The position numbers were made by a program, and so were the translations under genes. This document shows positions 53,549 through 64,000 of a stretch of 64,000 nt of DNA, piece after piece; the stretch's first letter is position 1; each line of letters starts with the position of its first letter. The stretch is from contig BDSL01000001.1 in assembly GCA_003116995.1 (NCBI GenBank), positions 806,001 through 870,000 on the forward strand, written 5' to 3'. Below the pieces are notes generated by a model that saw only the letters and a list, made by a program, of their open reading frames with translations, searched no databases and was not told the origin of the DNA. The stretch is from Yamagishiella unicocca. Lineage: Eukaryota; Chlorophyta; Chlorophyceae; Chlamydomonadales; Volvocaceae.

Positions 53549-56500
53549 ATGGAGAGGGCAGTGCTCGGCGCTGTGAGTAGTAAAGGCTGGGCGCTGTGAG
53601 TAGTAAGTCGTGCTTGAGGCACTGCAGCTTGCATTTGGTGACGGAAGGCTGAGCAGCGGTCATAGAAGTTTACGGGCACGGCTGCGTCATACAAGCTAAG
53701 CCGCGACGTTGATTGTTGCAAATGCGCCCTAAGTCGTTGCAGGGCTTTAGGCGCACCTGTTTAACCGCATTGCAGAATCGCAGCCCCGTTTGCCTGGCAT
53801 CGTCTCCTACTGCCGACTCCCGATCTGACGCGATCCTCTGGCCCTCCGCCCACCAGCAATCCCAGGTAGCCACCCTCTTTTCCTATTTTCGCGCGGACAA
53901 GAAGAATGACCTGACGGTGAGTCTCGCTCGAAGGGATCGGCGAGAAAATGGCAGTGTTGGATAGGGTGACGCAAATGAAGGGTTTGGCTAGCGTCTGCTG
54001 CAGGCAGCAGCAATCTGCGGCCCAATCCGCAAGGGTATGGATCGTGCAGTTCTGATGGCAGCCCGCCTACGCAAGAGCATAATGGGATTTGGGTCGGCTT
54101 TGGCAGACCCCAAAACGAATGTGGGTCCGACAAACAATGTGATCGGACATAAGCCGGGTCGGCTTGTGTCCGGCCGCATCGCTTTGGGTGCGTCAACAAG
54201 CCGACCCAAATCCTTAAAGCGTACACGTGTGCACCGCGCTTCGCGTCGGTCAACGCCTTCGACGTGGGTCGAACCCTCCGATGTGGGTTACACATTCCGA
54301 TGTGGGTCAAACCCTTCGATATGGGTTGACCTAATACGAACAGGTTCAGCCTGTTCGGCCATGTGGCGGCATGCATTGTGGCCGTTGCGGTTTCCAAGCC
54401 CTGCGATGCGCTAGTATCGGCCCCGCACCTATGGACCCAAGTCGTGATGTCGCAGCTTGCTAAATCATACACCCTTCCCCACGTCCATTTCGAACCGTCG
54501 GTCGGTGGCCGTCATATTTCCGACGCTCTCGCTGCTGCTTCCCCGAACGGCACCTGCTCTGCCCTCCAGCCGATGATTATGGGATTTAAGGAGCAGTTCG
54601 TGGCAACCATGTTTCCAGCGATCCCCCGGCGACCGGCCGCTACTGCAGCCGCTGCTGCTGCTGCTACGACCGAGCCTATGGACGTGGATAGCTCCGTCGG
54701 CGGTGATGGCGGCGACGGCAACAACGACCCCGACGACGTAGCCGCTGCCAACGTAAAAAGCCGCGCGCTGTCGTTGCAGACCGTATACCTGTACTACAGG
54801 TGAGCTGGGCGGAGTACGCTACGTGGTACAGCGTCATTCTGGACGCGTACCGCCCTAGAAGCTGCACTATTAGCGCAGAGCCGAGCGGCTTGGCAATCCA
54901 TATACGCCTGCGCTCCTCTGCCCGCGCCCAACGCTACCGCAGCGTCATGCACTACATACTCCAAAAGCTCTACCCGCTGCGGCTTCCTGGAGGTGCCGTC
55001 GCCGGCCACTCGCGCTTCGCCCGCCCGATCGTGGATCCGGCCGACGTCCAACGCGTTGGCCACATGCTATCGATTCCCGTATTCCACTGCTCGCTCCTTG
55101 CTGTGGCGGCGGTGCTTACGGAGGCGGTGGAGGCGCGGGTAGGCGGGGTGCTGGGAGGGGGCCGGGCGGTGGAGGCGCGGGTAGGCGGGGTGTTTATAAA
55201 TAGGTGGCTGGCATTGCAACCGATGGCGTATGAACACGTTCAAATGGTGCGGTGCGTTTATCTACCTATGTTTGGATGGGTGCAGCGTGGCGACGTTCGT
55301 GAAATGCTTTAGTGCAAAGGGGTTCGACTCTTGACAGCTGCCAGGCGCAAATAAACAAGCGATTGACGACTGTCCTCCCTGAAGTTTGATTACTGATCAA
55401 ACAGTAACAGTTACGACTACCGATCCAAGCCTTCGCACCGTTGTAGTACGTGTTTGCACCTTGTTGGTGTCCCTTTCATACCTGGCAGCCGCCTTTGATG
55501 GAAGTACGGTCCCAAGCACTCAGCTAGAATTCTAGATGCCATTATTGCGCAGCTGCAACACCATGCGCCTGCCTGTCCTGACATCCCGCTTCCACTCCCT
55601 ACCCCTGCGTACATCTACCCATCAGGACCCAGCACCGCTTGGGCTGACGCCCGACATGTTCCTGCGCATCACCCGCCGTGCGGGGTTGCAGTCAAACATG
55701 ATGGCAGTGTGGAACGCCTGCAGGAGCGTGCCTGTGCATGGCGTGTGGGATTAAGGATTAATTGGGGTTGAAAACCGATTGATTTGGGTGCTTGGACCGC
55801 AAGAGACGCGCAACGGGCGAGCCTCCAGAGTGTATCGCATAGTTGCCGTGCAAGTAGTACACGTTACAGTGGGTTCCATACCAAAAGGCAGAGCCATCGG
55901 GCATCCTGCAAGGGTCTTTTGTTCCCTCCTGTGTTCGCAGCAGGTTGGACGCCTCCAGCTTCTCATGGGTTTCCGCTGGAAGCTAAAACGCTCTATCTAT
56001 TGGCACCACTTCACACAGGTGGTATGAGGAGGCTTTCGTTACCATGGCCCCGGCGACGACGGCAGTGGCCGAAGTGAGCGCAATCGGCAGCGGCGCCGTG
56101 GCCACTGTCAGCCGGCTTCCGGCGCTGCCAGGACGCTACGTGCTGGGCCGGTTGCTGCGACTGTGCGAGGAACGAGAAGTGCTAGCGGAAGGGTCAACCA
56201 TATACCACCTCCTCCCACGAGGCGGTGAGTGGACCCACCAGGACAGGGGTAAGGGCACGGGGGGCGAGCTATCTAGGCATGTGGAGGCTCGCACACAATG
56301 TGAGCGGCTTCCGTAGTAGGACGCGTTACAGTGGGTTCCAGACCAAAAGGCGGAACCATCGGGCACATGCGTTGTAAGTAGGCGGGAGCGACTACTTACA
56401 TGCCCTAGTACCGCCAGTCGCACGTCAGCCCGTATAATGGATGGGGTAGCGTGTGCTGTCGTAAGGGGTCTCGTCGCCAATACGTGTGACCAACCAACCC

Positions 56501-59171
56501 CAGCCTATATGCTGCCGCATACTAAGCCACGCTCACTTGTTCCCTTCCAATGGTAGCCGCTGAAGCCAACGGCTTCACAGCGGGAGACGACCTGCTCCTG
56601 GAAGCTTATCTAAAGGTCGGTGCGCCCGTCAGAGTTGTAAGTCAGTGGCCTGGCGTGGGCGGTGCTTAGGGCGATGATCGGGACCGGCGGTCGGCGTGAC
56701 CGAGGTGTACCCTAGGATTCTAATTTTGTTGGCCAGCTGTCCGACCCTGTGACAAAAACCATGCACGTAGGCCTACTCGGATCGCGCCATGAGGCGCGCA
56801 TTTTCGATGGCGACCCTGCTGATCGATCAGCAGGAACTACAACAACAGCAGCGCCGCCAGCGCAAGGTAGGCCGCGGGGTGGAGCAAGCGATGGGTACCG
56901 GTAGTGGGTAACGATAAGCCGCAATAATGACGCAGATCCCCCACCGCAATTCCTCCAGTCCACCAAAAGTTCCAACGCAAATTAATCCTACCTGTCCGAT
57001 TCCTATTGCGCTGGCCTGCAGGGCACCTCCGCAGCCGGCAACGTGCCGCTGGCAGAGATGCCCCGGCTTCCCCCGCGGAAGTTCCCTTCCATTGCTGCTC
57101 AGATGGTAGACCAGGTGCTTTTCCACTATTTGGACCTGGCGAACAACCAGCACATGTCCGTCGTGGTTGTGTGCTGGTGGGTGCTGGGTCGGTTGGACTG
57201 CGTCACGCACCGCGCGGTATCGAGTCGGCAATGTTGGAGGTTATTGGGCTTTGTTTTTTGGGCTTCGAGGCGAAGGGGACGGTTGAGGACGGTGGGTCGG
57301 TGCAGGGTAAAGACGGGTAGGGAGCAACGGCGTACGCTTGGAGCGAATGGGGCTGGGTACGTGGGCAGATGATTAGGGTCGCCCAGCTAGGTGGCTTCAG
57401 GATTTGCTCTGGTAATTTTCAAGAGGCCCTGTAGCCGTCTCTGCAACATTCCGCTTCCGTCATTGGGGGATAATTGAGGAGTATCCCCGCCCCTTGGTTG
57501 CCACAGTCTGTACAGCCTGGCTAAGGCCCTCCGCCTGGGGATCACTTTCGACGGCGTCTTGCGGGCTTTCCTGCGCTCTCTGCCCGACCACCCTCAAGAC
57601 CTATTCGACAACCAGGTGGGGCTTTGGTTCATTCAAAGATGTTTGGTTGGTTCCTCTATTAAGAAGTCCTGCGTTTTGGTCTCGAGCCCACTGCAACAAG
57701 TACTACATAAGTTGGTAGGTGTTACCCTTACTTGTGCGGGTGGCCAACGCGTGACTCCGCAATGCCAATACTTGGTACAACATGCGGAGGGCCATTCCCT
57801 CGACGCTCACCGCAGGTTAGGATCAGATCTCTCGTTACGATACCAGGCGTTCCTTACGATACCAGGCGTCCCTTCTGCCATCTCCAGGTCGAGCTTCACC
57901 CGGGCGCCCCAGCTAAACCCAGCGACATGGCGCCCCGACGCACGGGCGAGCATCACGCGCCCCAGGTGGCCACGACCCTGGGCGGCGTCCGGGCCTTCTA
58001 TAACCTAGTGTTCCTGCCACAAGTGGAGAGTGAGTGGAACGTTGCTGTATGTCAATGGGTTTACAATAACGGATAATACACACGGCAGCCGTCTATGCAG
58101 CAGTTTAATACGCCATTCTGCACGCTGTGGCCGTGGGCACTCAATTACTCGTAATCAGGCATGGCTGCTTGCACCGGCACAGGTACTATCCAAAATTAGC
58201 AAAATCTGCCTCGTTACTGCCTTCACCACTTCACCGATGGCGTTGCAGACCTTGTGAGGTCGCTGGTGGCTGTGCATGTAGACAAGCACGTGGACATCGC
58301 TGCTGCCATGCCAAGCGTGGCCACCGTCCTCGCGGAGGAACCCGCTGCTGCCGGTCCAGCGACAGGTGCAACCACGGCCACAATGGGCGCTGAGGACGTC
58401 GCCGCTGCCGCGGCAATGGCTGACACAACCACTGCTGCAACGGCAGCGAAGAAGGCCAACGATGGTGCCGCCACTGTGGCAGGTGTTCGCTCTACTAGAA
58501 ATGATGGCGGCGCCGCGGCTGGCCGGCATGCGGTCACCGAGCCTGATAGTGAAGTCGGTCGCTCCGAATTCTCCTTCGCGTCGCTGCTCGACCCTGTGAA
58601 CCGCCTGTCTGCAGAGGGAGTCGTCGGCGCAGTTAGCGCCGTGCAGGCGCCCCTGCTGGAAGGCATCAGCTGTGCGGGTGCAGGCGGGCGCCGCTGGAGC
58701 GGCGTTAGCGGGGGCCGCGCACCGGGGCTTTCAATCTTGGCGGATGCGTGCGACACTGCACTTTCGGACGCAGCTGCGAAACGGCTGTCGTCATCGGGGA
58801 CGCCTGCGGTGCGTCAGACCGCCGGTGGGAGCGCCTCTAGGACCGCTGTGCTGCGGACAGTACCGCCGCCCGTCGCAAACATCGCCATGACCAGTGCCTC
58901 CGCGGCGCTAGCCCCTGTCGCCAAGGTTGCGGTGCAGGCGGTGACGGCGGGCGCTGCTGTCAAGGCGGGTCTAGGCACCGCAGGCAGGCCATGGAAGCAG
59001 GTGCCGGGGCAAGTGCGCACCATGTCAGCAGTGCCTGAAGCGCGCGAGGCCGCTGGCGAGAAAGAGAACGACGTGGACGGAAGCAGCTGGCCTGTGGCGG
59101 CACAGGCTGAAGGCTGTCCCCGGGCTGCCCCGGGCACTAGGCAGCCCCGCTCCCTTCAGCGTTATCGGTAA
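53549..59171 (+). CDS. MAT3: Retinoblastoma-family pocket protein (MAT3)
   Basis: Cell-cycle/size regulator of the RB family, nuclear. Supported exons: 53866-53916, 54344-54799, 55528-55727 (frame problem inside), 55944-56018, an exon ending 56224, 56557-56636, 56771-56866, 57022-57176, 57507-57615, 57888-58029 and 58249-59171. A first exon 53549-53572 (MERAVLGA) is tentative. Pocket A signs: SLQTVYLYYR joined to ILDAIIAQLQ (compare plant LKLYYRVLEAMC) and LPGRYVLGRLLRLCEEREVL then EGSTIYHLL (compare plant LPRELKRHL, WEKGSSMYNSL). Pocket B signs: NNQHMSVVVVCCLYSLAKAL then RLGITFDGVLRAF (compare DRHLDQI-LCC-YGVAKI), and VRAFYNLVFLPQVENLVRSL (compare FYNEVFVPAVKPLL). The tail is Ala/Val-rich and ends at TAA 59169-59171. 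The N-terminal third and the links around 53917-54343, 55660 and 56019-56090 are unresolved. Three introns carry copies of the dispersed repeat. Confidence 0.78.
54085..54213. repeat. Perfect 16-bp inverted repeat in a MAT3 intron
   Basis: GGATTTGGGTCGGCTT at 54085-54100 is matched by AAGCCGACCCAAATCC at 54198-54213, with a further AAGCCGGGTCGGCTT palindrome inside. This is a foldback/MITE-like unit of 129 bases. Confidence 0.9.
54258..54330 (+). repeat. Degenerate tandem repeat around YGTGGGT
   Basis: Four spaced copies of a unit like TTCGATGTGGGTC, about 20 bases apart, directly following the foldback in the same MAT3 intron. Confidence 0.75.
55123..55192 (+). repeat. 28-bp direct repeat in a MAT3 intron
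   Basis: Identical 28-base units (GGCGGTGGAGGCGCGGGTAG followed by GCGGGGTG) at 55123-55150 and 55165-55192. Confidence 0.93.
55853..55906 (-). repeat. Dispersed repeat copy D (short, reverse)
   Basis: Reverse complement carries gcccgatggctctgcctttt followed by ggtatggaacccactgtaac. It lies in the MAT3 intron before the exon at 55944. Confidence 0.8.
56313..56368 (-). repeat. Dispersed repeat copy E (short, reverse)
   Basis: Reverse complement carries gcccgatggttccgcctttt followed by ggtctggaacccactgtaac. It lies in the MAT3 intron between 56224 and 56557. Confidence 0.8.
57649..57706 (+). repeat. Dispersed repeat copy C (short)
   Basis: Carries gttttggtctcgagcccact followed by gcaacaagtactac. 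It lies in the MAT3 intron between 57615 and 57888. Confidence 0.7.
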
Positions 59172-60218
59172 CTGAGTCTGGCTGAGTCGAACGGCACCCG
59201 ATGTGATGTAATTTGCTTGGCGGCGTCATATTCTTCCATGTCGTCGTGCTGCTCGGTCCATAGGCCATGGACAGTGAGCGAACGTACGCGTTGGCGATGG
59301 CGTACGGCAAGGAGTAGGTGGGTTTCTGTCACAATGGCCGGTGTGTCGCTGTCCAGGGCGCAACGTGGACGCACCCGATAGCGCAGGATGCAGGCAGTGA
59401 TGGACGTAGCAAAGCACCTTTTCGCCTTGACACCGAATTGGTGCCGCGGCACTGGGTCAACGTAGAGGTATCCAGCGACCTCATGGAAATCTATTCGCGA
59501 GATCACATGCATGGCCATTTTTAAAGCAAGGACGCCACTGACGTGTGCCTGTACTATGAGGTTTTAAGTCGAGTAGGATAGCTAACGTTTGGAGGTTTAG
59601 ATTAACACTTTCTCGGGTTAGGTAGGATGTCTGCGATTATTTGCATGGTTACACTTAATGAGCCTTCGGCTCGTATGGGTTCTAAGGGCGGCCTAACACA
59701 GCCTATCGTATAACACACGTATGTATACCCACTCGTCGGTACTCTACTCCTGCTGAAATGTGCATGCTGATGACAAGGCGCGGTATGGCTGCCATACTGC
59801 AATCAAGGCCTTACACGCTGTAGCCGTAACGAAAACACATGACCTTCCTATGTGCGTGTACGCACGCACGGTATGCCAAGATGAAACCGTGCCAAAGATT
59901 TGGTTCAGAAGTCGAAGCTTCATGCATGGTACATATGCAGACGTAAGAATCAGAGCAAGTCCAACTGAAAGAATCATGTCGACAACTACCAAAACCGCCC
60001 ATCCGTCTACAGACGGCAGACCATGAAAACCACTTACTCACTCTCTTCACGGAAACAATTTCCATCTCGTACAACTGCGCATCGCAGAGCACGGGCGGCA
60101 CGTTCCTCATGCAATCGTTATTGCCCTGGACCTGGAGTCTCTACAGAGCTGTCTACGGTCCCGCCCTCATCAACCACCACTGCAACCACATCAGCGCATG
60201 CAAACTCGATCAACACCC
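59172..60218. other. Convergent intergenic region
   Basis: Lies between the 3' ends of MAT3 and the DUF506 gene. TTACA at 59811-59815 (TGTAA on the minus strand) is a candidate poly(A) signal for the latter. No gene recognised. Confidence 0.4.
59207..59211 (+). promoter_or_regulatory. TGTAA polyadenylation signal of MAT3
   Basis: TGTAA, 36 bases after the stop codon. It implies a short 3' UTR, or a first weak site. Confidence 0.5.
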
Positions 60219-61986
60219 TCAAAAGCCGCCAACCACGATCTTAGCCGGCACCGCCGCTTTCACCGGTGAAGCCCGGAAGACGCTGACCGGCGACAGACCC
60301 GCGATGCACTCCTCGCTGTCGGCGCTGGCGTCGTCGCTGCCAGCACTCGACGACCGCCGCTGCAGCGACCCCACGAAAGTGCCGGGCTGAGTGCCGTACC
60401 ATGGCTCGCCGCCAACCGTCAGCGAGCCCACCTCAAAGCCCATAATAGGCACCACCGACACAGTCGGCGCGGGGCCTACCACGGCCGGCATCCCCATCGG
60501 CCACGCCACGTCGCCATCCTCATCAAACACGGGCAGTTGCAGCTGCTGCTGCTCCTGTTGGACCAGGTCCTGGCCTCGCTGCTGACCCTCCCACTGCAGC
60601 CGCAGGAGCAGCTCCTGCTCCTCGACACCTGACCAGCGGTGCAACAACGCCGACGTGCGGCGCCACGGCGGCTGCTCCATGCCGTGGATGCTGAAGTTGG
60701 CGGCGATAGAGGGGTTCAGGGACTTGACCAGGCGCGCCAGGCGGGAGCGAGTGCCCACGAAGACCTCGGGCACAGCAGCCATCATGGCACGCTGGTAGGC
60801 GGGCGTGGCGGGCGCCAGGGCAAGGTGCTGGCGCAGCGCTGCGTCCACAACCACCACCTCCGGCGTCTCCTTGTCCTGCTGGTCCCTCGCCTCGTCCTCG
60901 CGGTCGCCGACTGGGCAGCGAGGGAAGGGGGAGAAAGCAACAGGGTGAGCGGGGAGGTTGAGTCAGGTGTGGTTGGGTACAGTACGGGCCTGCGGCGCCA
61001 ATGAAACTCGTGCTGACGGTGGAAAGGCAGTGGTCAGGCGAGGTTGCCAAAGCCCGGGCTTGTGTGCGTCCGCGTTTGTTCGCTAGCCGCCCGTTCCGCA
61101 AACAGCCATATCCGAAGGTCTGTGTGCTCTTCACGGCCCCTCAAGCCTCCGCTATATGCCGCGACCACAATCTTACAACCCCGCCCATCATGTTGACCCC
61201 TCCCCGTCTCCCCTGAGTCCCGGCAGTGGTGTCCAACTCACCACTCAGTTGACTGACCACCAGGAACGGGGCGTTGATCGATCGCGTGCTCAGCGGCGAA
61301 GCCTGGTTTGGCTTCTTGGGGGCCGTGATGGCCGCCTCCAACCCGTGTGCACGCAGGTGGGCTGCCAGGGGCACCAGCATGTCGGCGTCGTCTGCGGTGT
61401 CCAGCGACCCGAAATCGGCGACCAGCTGCTTGACCTGTGGAGGGGAAGAGTTGGCGACGGCAGCCAGGGCAGCGTAGGTTGCGGGGGGAGGTGGGGCCGT
61501 GGCGAAGAAACCGCGAAAGGGGGCCGATGGAACTCCAGGAGGAGCACTGAGCACTGAAATGCAGTACAGCTAACGACTACAAGATCACCGTGGGCCCTTG
61601 CGCGCGCACCTTGCTCTCCAGGCTGCCCAAGGGCGCCGCCTTCTCGTGCTCGCTGGTGAAGGAGACGCACACGGCGCGTGAGAAGGCGCGGGTGAAGCTG
61701 CTGCCTTCCGGCAGGGAGAAGGACGGATCATCGAGTTGGAACTGTCCAGGCGTGCACAATGGGAGAGGCGGGGACGGCGGGCGAGGCTTGAGTGACAAAG
61801 TTCGAGAACGAATCGATTGACGTACAAAGTTCTACCAATAATGTGGCTTCAGACAATACTAATTTTTTAAGCATTAGAAATTGAAATAAGCGTAGTGGTA
61901 AAACGTGGTTGGCAGCCTGCGGCAGCAGCTTCCAATACCTGCAGATCCTCCTCGCGACCGGCGTCGTCAACGTCGTCACGCGGCAT
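60219..61986 (-). CDS. DUF506 (PDDEXK-like) family protein
   Basis: Minus-strand exons 61939-61986, 61610-61741, 61242-61434 and 60219-60910 join in phase to 354 residues. The signature of the plant DUF506 family (PF04720) is clear in the last exon: VVVVDAALRQHLALAPATPA leading to YQRAMMAAVPEVFVGTRSRL, then LVKSLNPSIAANFS and the hallmark PPWR motif (EQPPWRRTSALLHRWS). Upstream DSIDA-like and AITAPKK segments fit the family's earlier conserved blocks. Function is unknown; a nuclease-like fold has been proposed. The C-terminal 120 residues are acidic and Gln/Ser-rich. The start at 61986 is the first in-frame ATG of exon 1. The frame stays open further upstream, and a separate frame starting MGNALAAPSAINRN at 62254 ends just before it, so a longer N-terminus or a frameshift is possible. 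Confidence 0.75.
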
Positions 61987-62706
61987 ATCAATTGCAGCGG
62001 ATCCTGAAGGCCGCAGGAAGTCGTCGCTGGCATTTGTCCGTTGGCGCGACCACTTCCGAACGTTCGTGGGCACATCGATGGGCTTGGCAACTGGCTTGGC
62101 GACGGGCGCGAGGTTGCGCGCTGATTCATGCACGTTGCTCACAACAAACGCACTCGTGTCGCATCACCGTCTTGGGCGCGCTGCGGCGCGTACTCGCTGA
62201 CGCGGTGGCGGCATTGCGGTTGATAGCTGAAGGGGCGGCGAGAGCGTTACCCATCTTGGAGTGTGACTTGGGGTTAGTTACAGGATGGTCGGATGTATAT
62301 GAATTCTTGTGTTTGAATATGAAGAGCAATGAGAACTACTGAGGTCCTCGCAGCCTATAAATAACGTTGACAGGCCTGGGTGGCCAGCAGGCCGCGGGGC
62401 TCCGGTACGGCCAACGGCCTTCTGCTGACGACCTGATCAGTTGGAAGCCAAATCGCCACGCACAAAAACGTACACGCTAACCAAAATGCCTGCGCGCAAA
62501 ACCGCCGCGCTTATGCTTCGGGACACACCCGCCTCACACTTCCCTAGAGAATATAGTCGCAAGCTTGCGCGAATAGACGTTACGTGGTACTTCAAGGTAA
62601 AGACATGTCATATGCACGTTCCGTTACCTCACATACGGTCCATCTGTCACCTTGCATAGTATTGAATAGGCATGACCAGCAAATGTAGTGTCGCTCCTAA
62701 CCTAGC
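61987..62706. other. Upstream flank of the DUF506 gene
   Basis: Holds the two short minus-strand frames (62126-62254 and 61987-62142) that may be 5' coding or UTR of the DUF506 gene, then the 3' flank of the LRR gene. Confidence 0.4.
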
Positions 62707-63473
62707 CTAGTGCCTCTTCTTGATTGACTTGAACCATGTATCAATCTTATCGCGCTCTACCTTGGTGATGGGTCCGAAGTCCATGTTGCGGACTCCGGGC
62801 AAATGGGCGACGACCCAGAACTGGCAGTTAACAGAAAAGGGCAGCGAAAGCAGGATTACACGCACATTAGTTCTGTGCGTTGCGGATATATTGATGAAAG
62901 CAATGTGTGTGGCTGGACTAAGACACAACTGCCGATTAGGGGCCTACACGGCTGGATGGATGCAGACGACAACCGTCCGTCAGCTCCAACATATTGGTTG
63001 GAAACAGGTCACCAACAGCACAAACAGATTAACTGCAGAGCTATCAACAACAGTCCGGGCAGTCCTGTCCCACCTTGTAGTTCTTGGTCTCTGAAATTGG
63101 GTTGCCATGCAGGGTCAACTTGGTCAGTTTGGGCAGGGCCTGTAGTCTGAGAACGTCGTTGATGTTTGTGATGTTGTTTCCATGGTAGTACAAGACCTGG
63201 GGCAGCACGCACGGGCAGTTCATGAACAGATAGTCCGAAGCTACGAAAGCGTTGATGGTGCATGTCACGTCAAATGGCGCAAGACGTCCTCACATCTGGG
63301 CACGCCTGACGGTCAGGTTTGCGTTCCAGACGCTCTTCGCTGCAAAGGTACACACTCGGTGGCAAGGAGGCCTTATCTAACTGCCAGCCAGCAGCCTTTT
63401 CGCACACCACCTGCAACGATGGGAACTCCAGCACTGCGTCCTCGATGGTTCCCAGTTGGTTAGATGACACGTC
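62707..63473 (-). CDS. LRR protein, LRRC51-like, 3' part
   Basis: Three phase-0 minus-strand exons, 63411-63473, 63074-63196 and 62707-62820, encode the last 99 codons or so of a leucine-rich-repeat protein. Read together they give VSSNQLGTIEDAVLEFPSLQ, VLYYHGNNITNINDVLRLQA, LPKLTKLTLHGNPISETKNY and FWVVAHLPGVRNMDFGPITK, the LRR C-cap of the LRRC51 (LRTOMT1) type, a family common in ciliated organisms. It ends in a basic helix, KSIKKRH. Earlier LRR exons must lie to the right; none was convincingly found between 63474 and the window edge, so the gene is incomplete here. Confidence 0.8.
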
Positions 63474-64000
63474 CTGCAGCAGCACGGGGGGCGAGTAGCG
63501 GCAACAATGGCAGTAGCATCAACCGGTGTTTGACCACCAGGGCGCAGAAGGCTGCACTTGCAGTCGTACAAACACCCTGGCTTCACCGAGGTGCAATCGC
63601 CTGGGTACCAGCACCGGAGGGAGTATTTGAGACGTGGGAGTAACGCGCAGGGCGACGCTACTCACAGCTAGAAGCCCCAGTCTGCGATACCTTATCCGAG
63701 AGTGCTGCTCGCCATCTCATGCCGCATGCCCTTTGCTATCCGCGCCGCTGCACATCCCAAAATGCTGCCGCATGCATCTGCACGTGGGTCTGTGCCTGGG
63801 ATCAACCCTGTGCTCCGGCGCGGCGCATGTACTCATCCCGTACGGCAATGCTAGGGCAGCCGCCTGCACCCATTGCGCTGCGCATTCCAGGGTCACTGCA
63901 GTGCCCACCTCACGTCGCTCGCCCGCACTGGATCGTGCAGCCCAGGCCTCCGCAACCCGTGTCCGCTCCCCAAACCCCTGCACTGCCTGTCAACACATGA
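63474..64000. other. Probable intron and 5' exons of the LRR gene, unresolved
   Basis: The minus-strand LRR gene must continue here, but no further LRR motif was recognised in either long frame (63717-63983 minus, 63719-64000 plus). It is probably a long intron. Confidence 0.35.

Noticed and set aside
54800..55312. 170-codon plus-strand ORF directly after a MAT3 exon
   Set aside because: It begins at the donor GTGAGC and includes two 28-base non-coding repeats. RB homology continues instead at the exon starting 55528.

Overview
The window looks like nuclear chromosomal DNA of a green alga of the Chlamydomonadales (Chlamydomonas/volvocine type). The reasons are high GC, many short exons with GTGAGT-like donors and GCAG acceptors, TGTAA-type polyadenylation signals, frequent triplet and low-complexity repeats, and the gene content: plastid PGI1, the divergent actin NAP1, a plant-type retinoblastoma protein (MAT3) and chloroplast BFN and DUF506 families. 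No bacterial operon, CRISPR array, rRNA or tRNA gene was seen. All gene models were assembled by eye from reading frame, splice consensus and phase. Where a complete exon chain is given, its length is divisible by three.

Left part (1-20 kb): a piece of a fasciclin (FAS1) paralogue at the edge; a complete secreted two-domain FAS1 gene (+, 1977-4714); plastid glucose-6-phosphate isomerase (-, 6263-11859, 13 exons); a small unidentified protein (-, 12465-13584); and the TSPO/MBR membrane protein (-, 14457-16301). From 16.3 to 20 kb only one plausible coding exon was found.

Middle part (20-44 kb): a very long EF-hand protein with a low-complexity tail (+, 20029-28558); a predicted chloroplast/lumen protein joining a VHL-beta-like domain to a bifunctional-nuclease (BFN) domain (+, 29853-33075); and, convergent with it, a nine-exon gene joining Kelch repeats to an HMG box (-, 35861-43858).

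Right part (44-64 kb): an F-box/LRR gene divergent from the Kelch gene (+, 44209-47777); an orphan AT-richer coding-like stretch (47834-48265); NAP1 (+, 48540-51341); the RB-family gene MAT3 (+, about 53549-59171); a DUF506 gene (-, 60219-61986); and the 3' part of an LRRC51-like LRR gene (-, 62707-63473) that runs off the right edge.

The genes do not form one pathway; this is an ordinary mosaic of housekeeping, cytoskeletal, cell-cycle and plastid genes. The most notable things are two unusual domain fusions (VHL-beta with BFN, Kelch with HMG), a short interspersed repeat family with six copies here (five of them inside introns), a MITE-like element with inverted repeats, and an orphan ORF whose codon use is unlike its neighbours.
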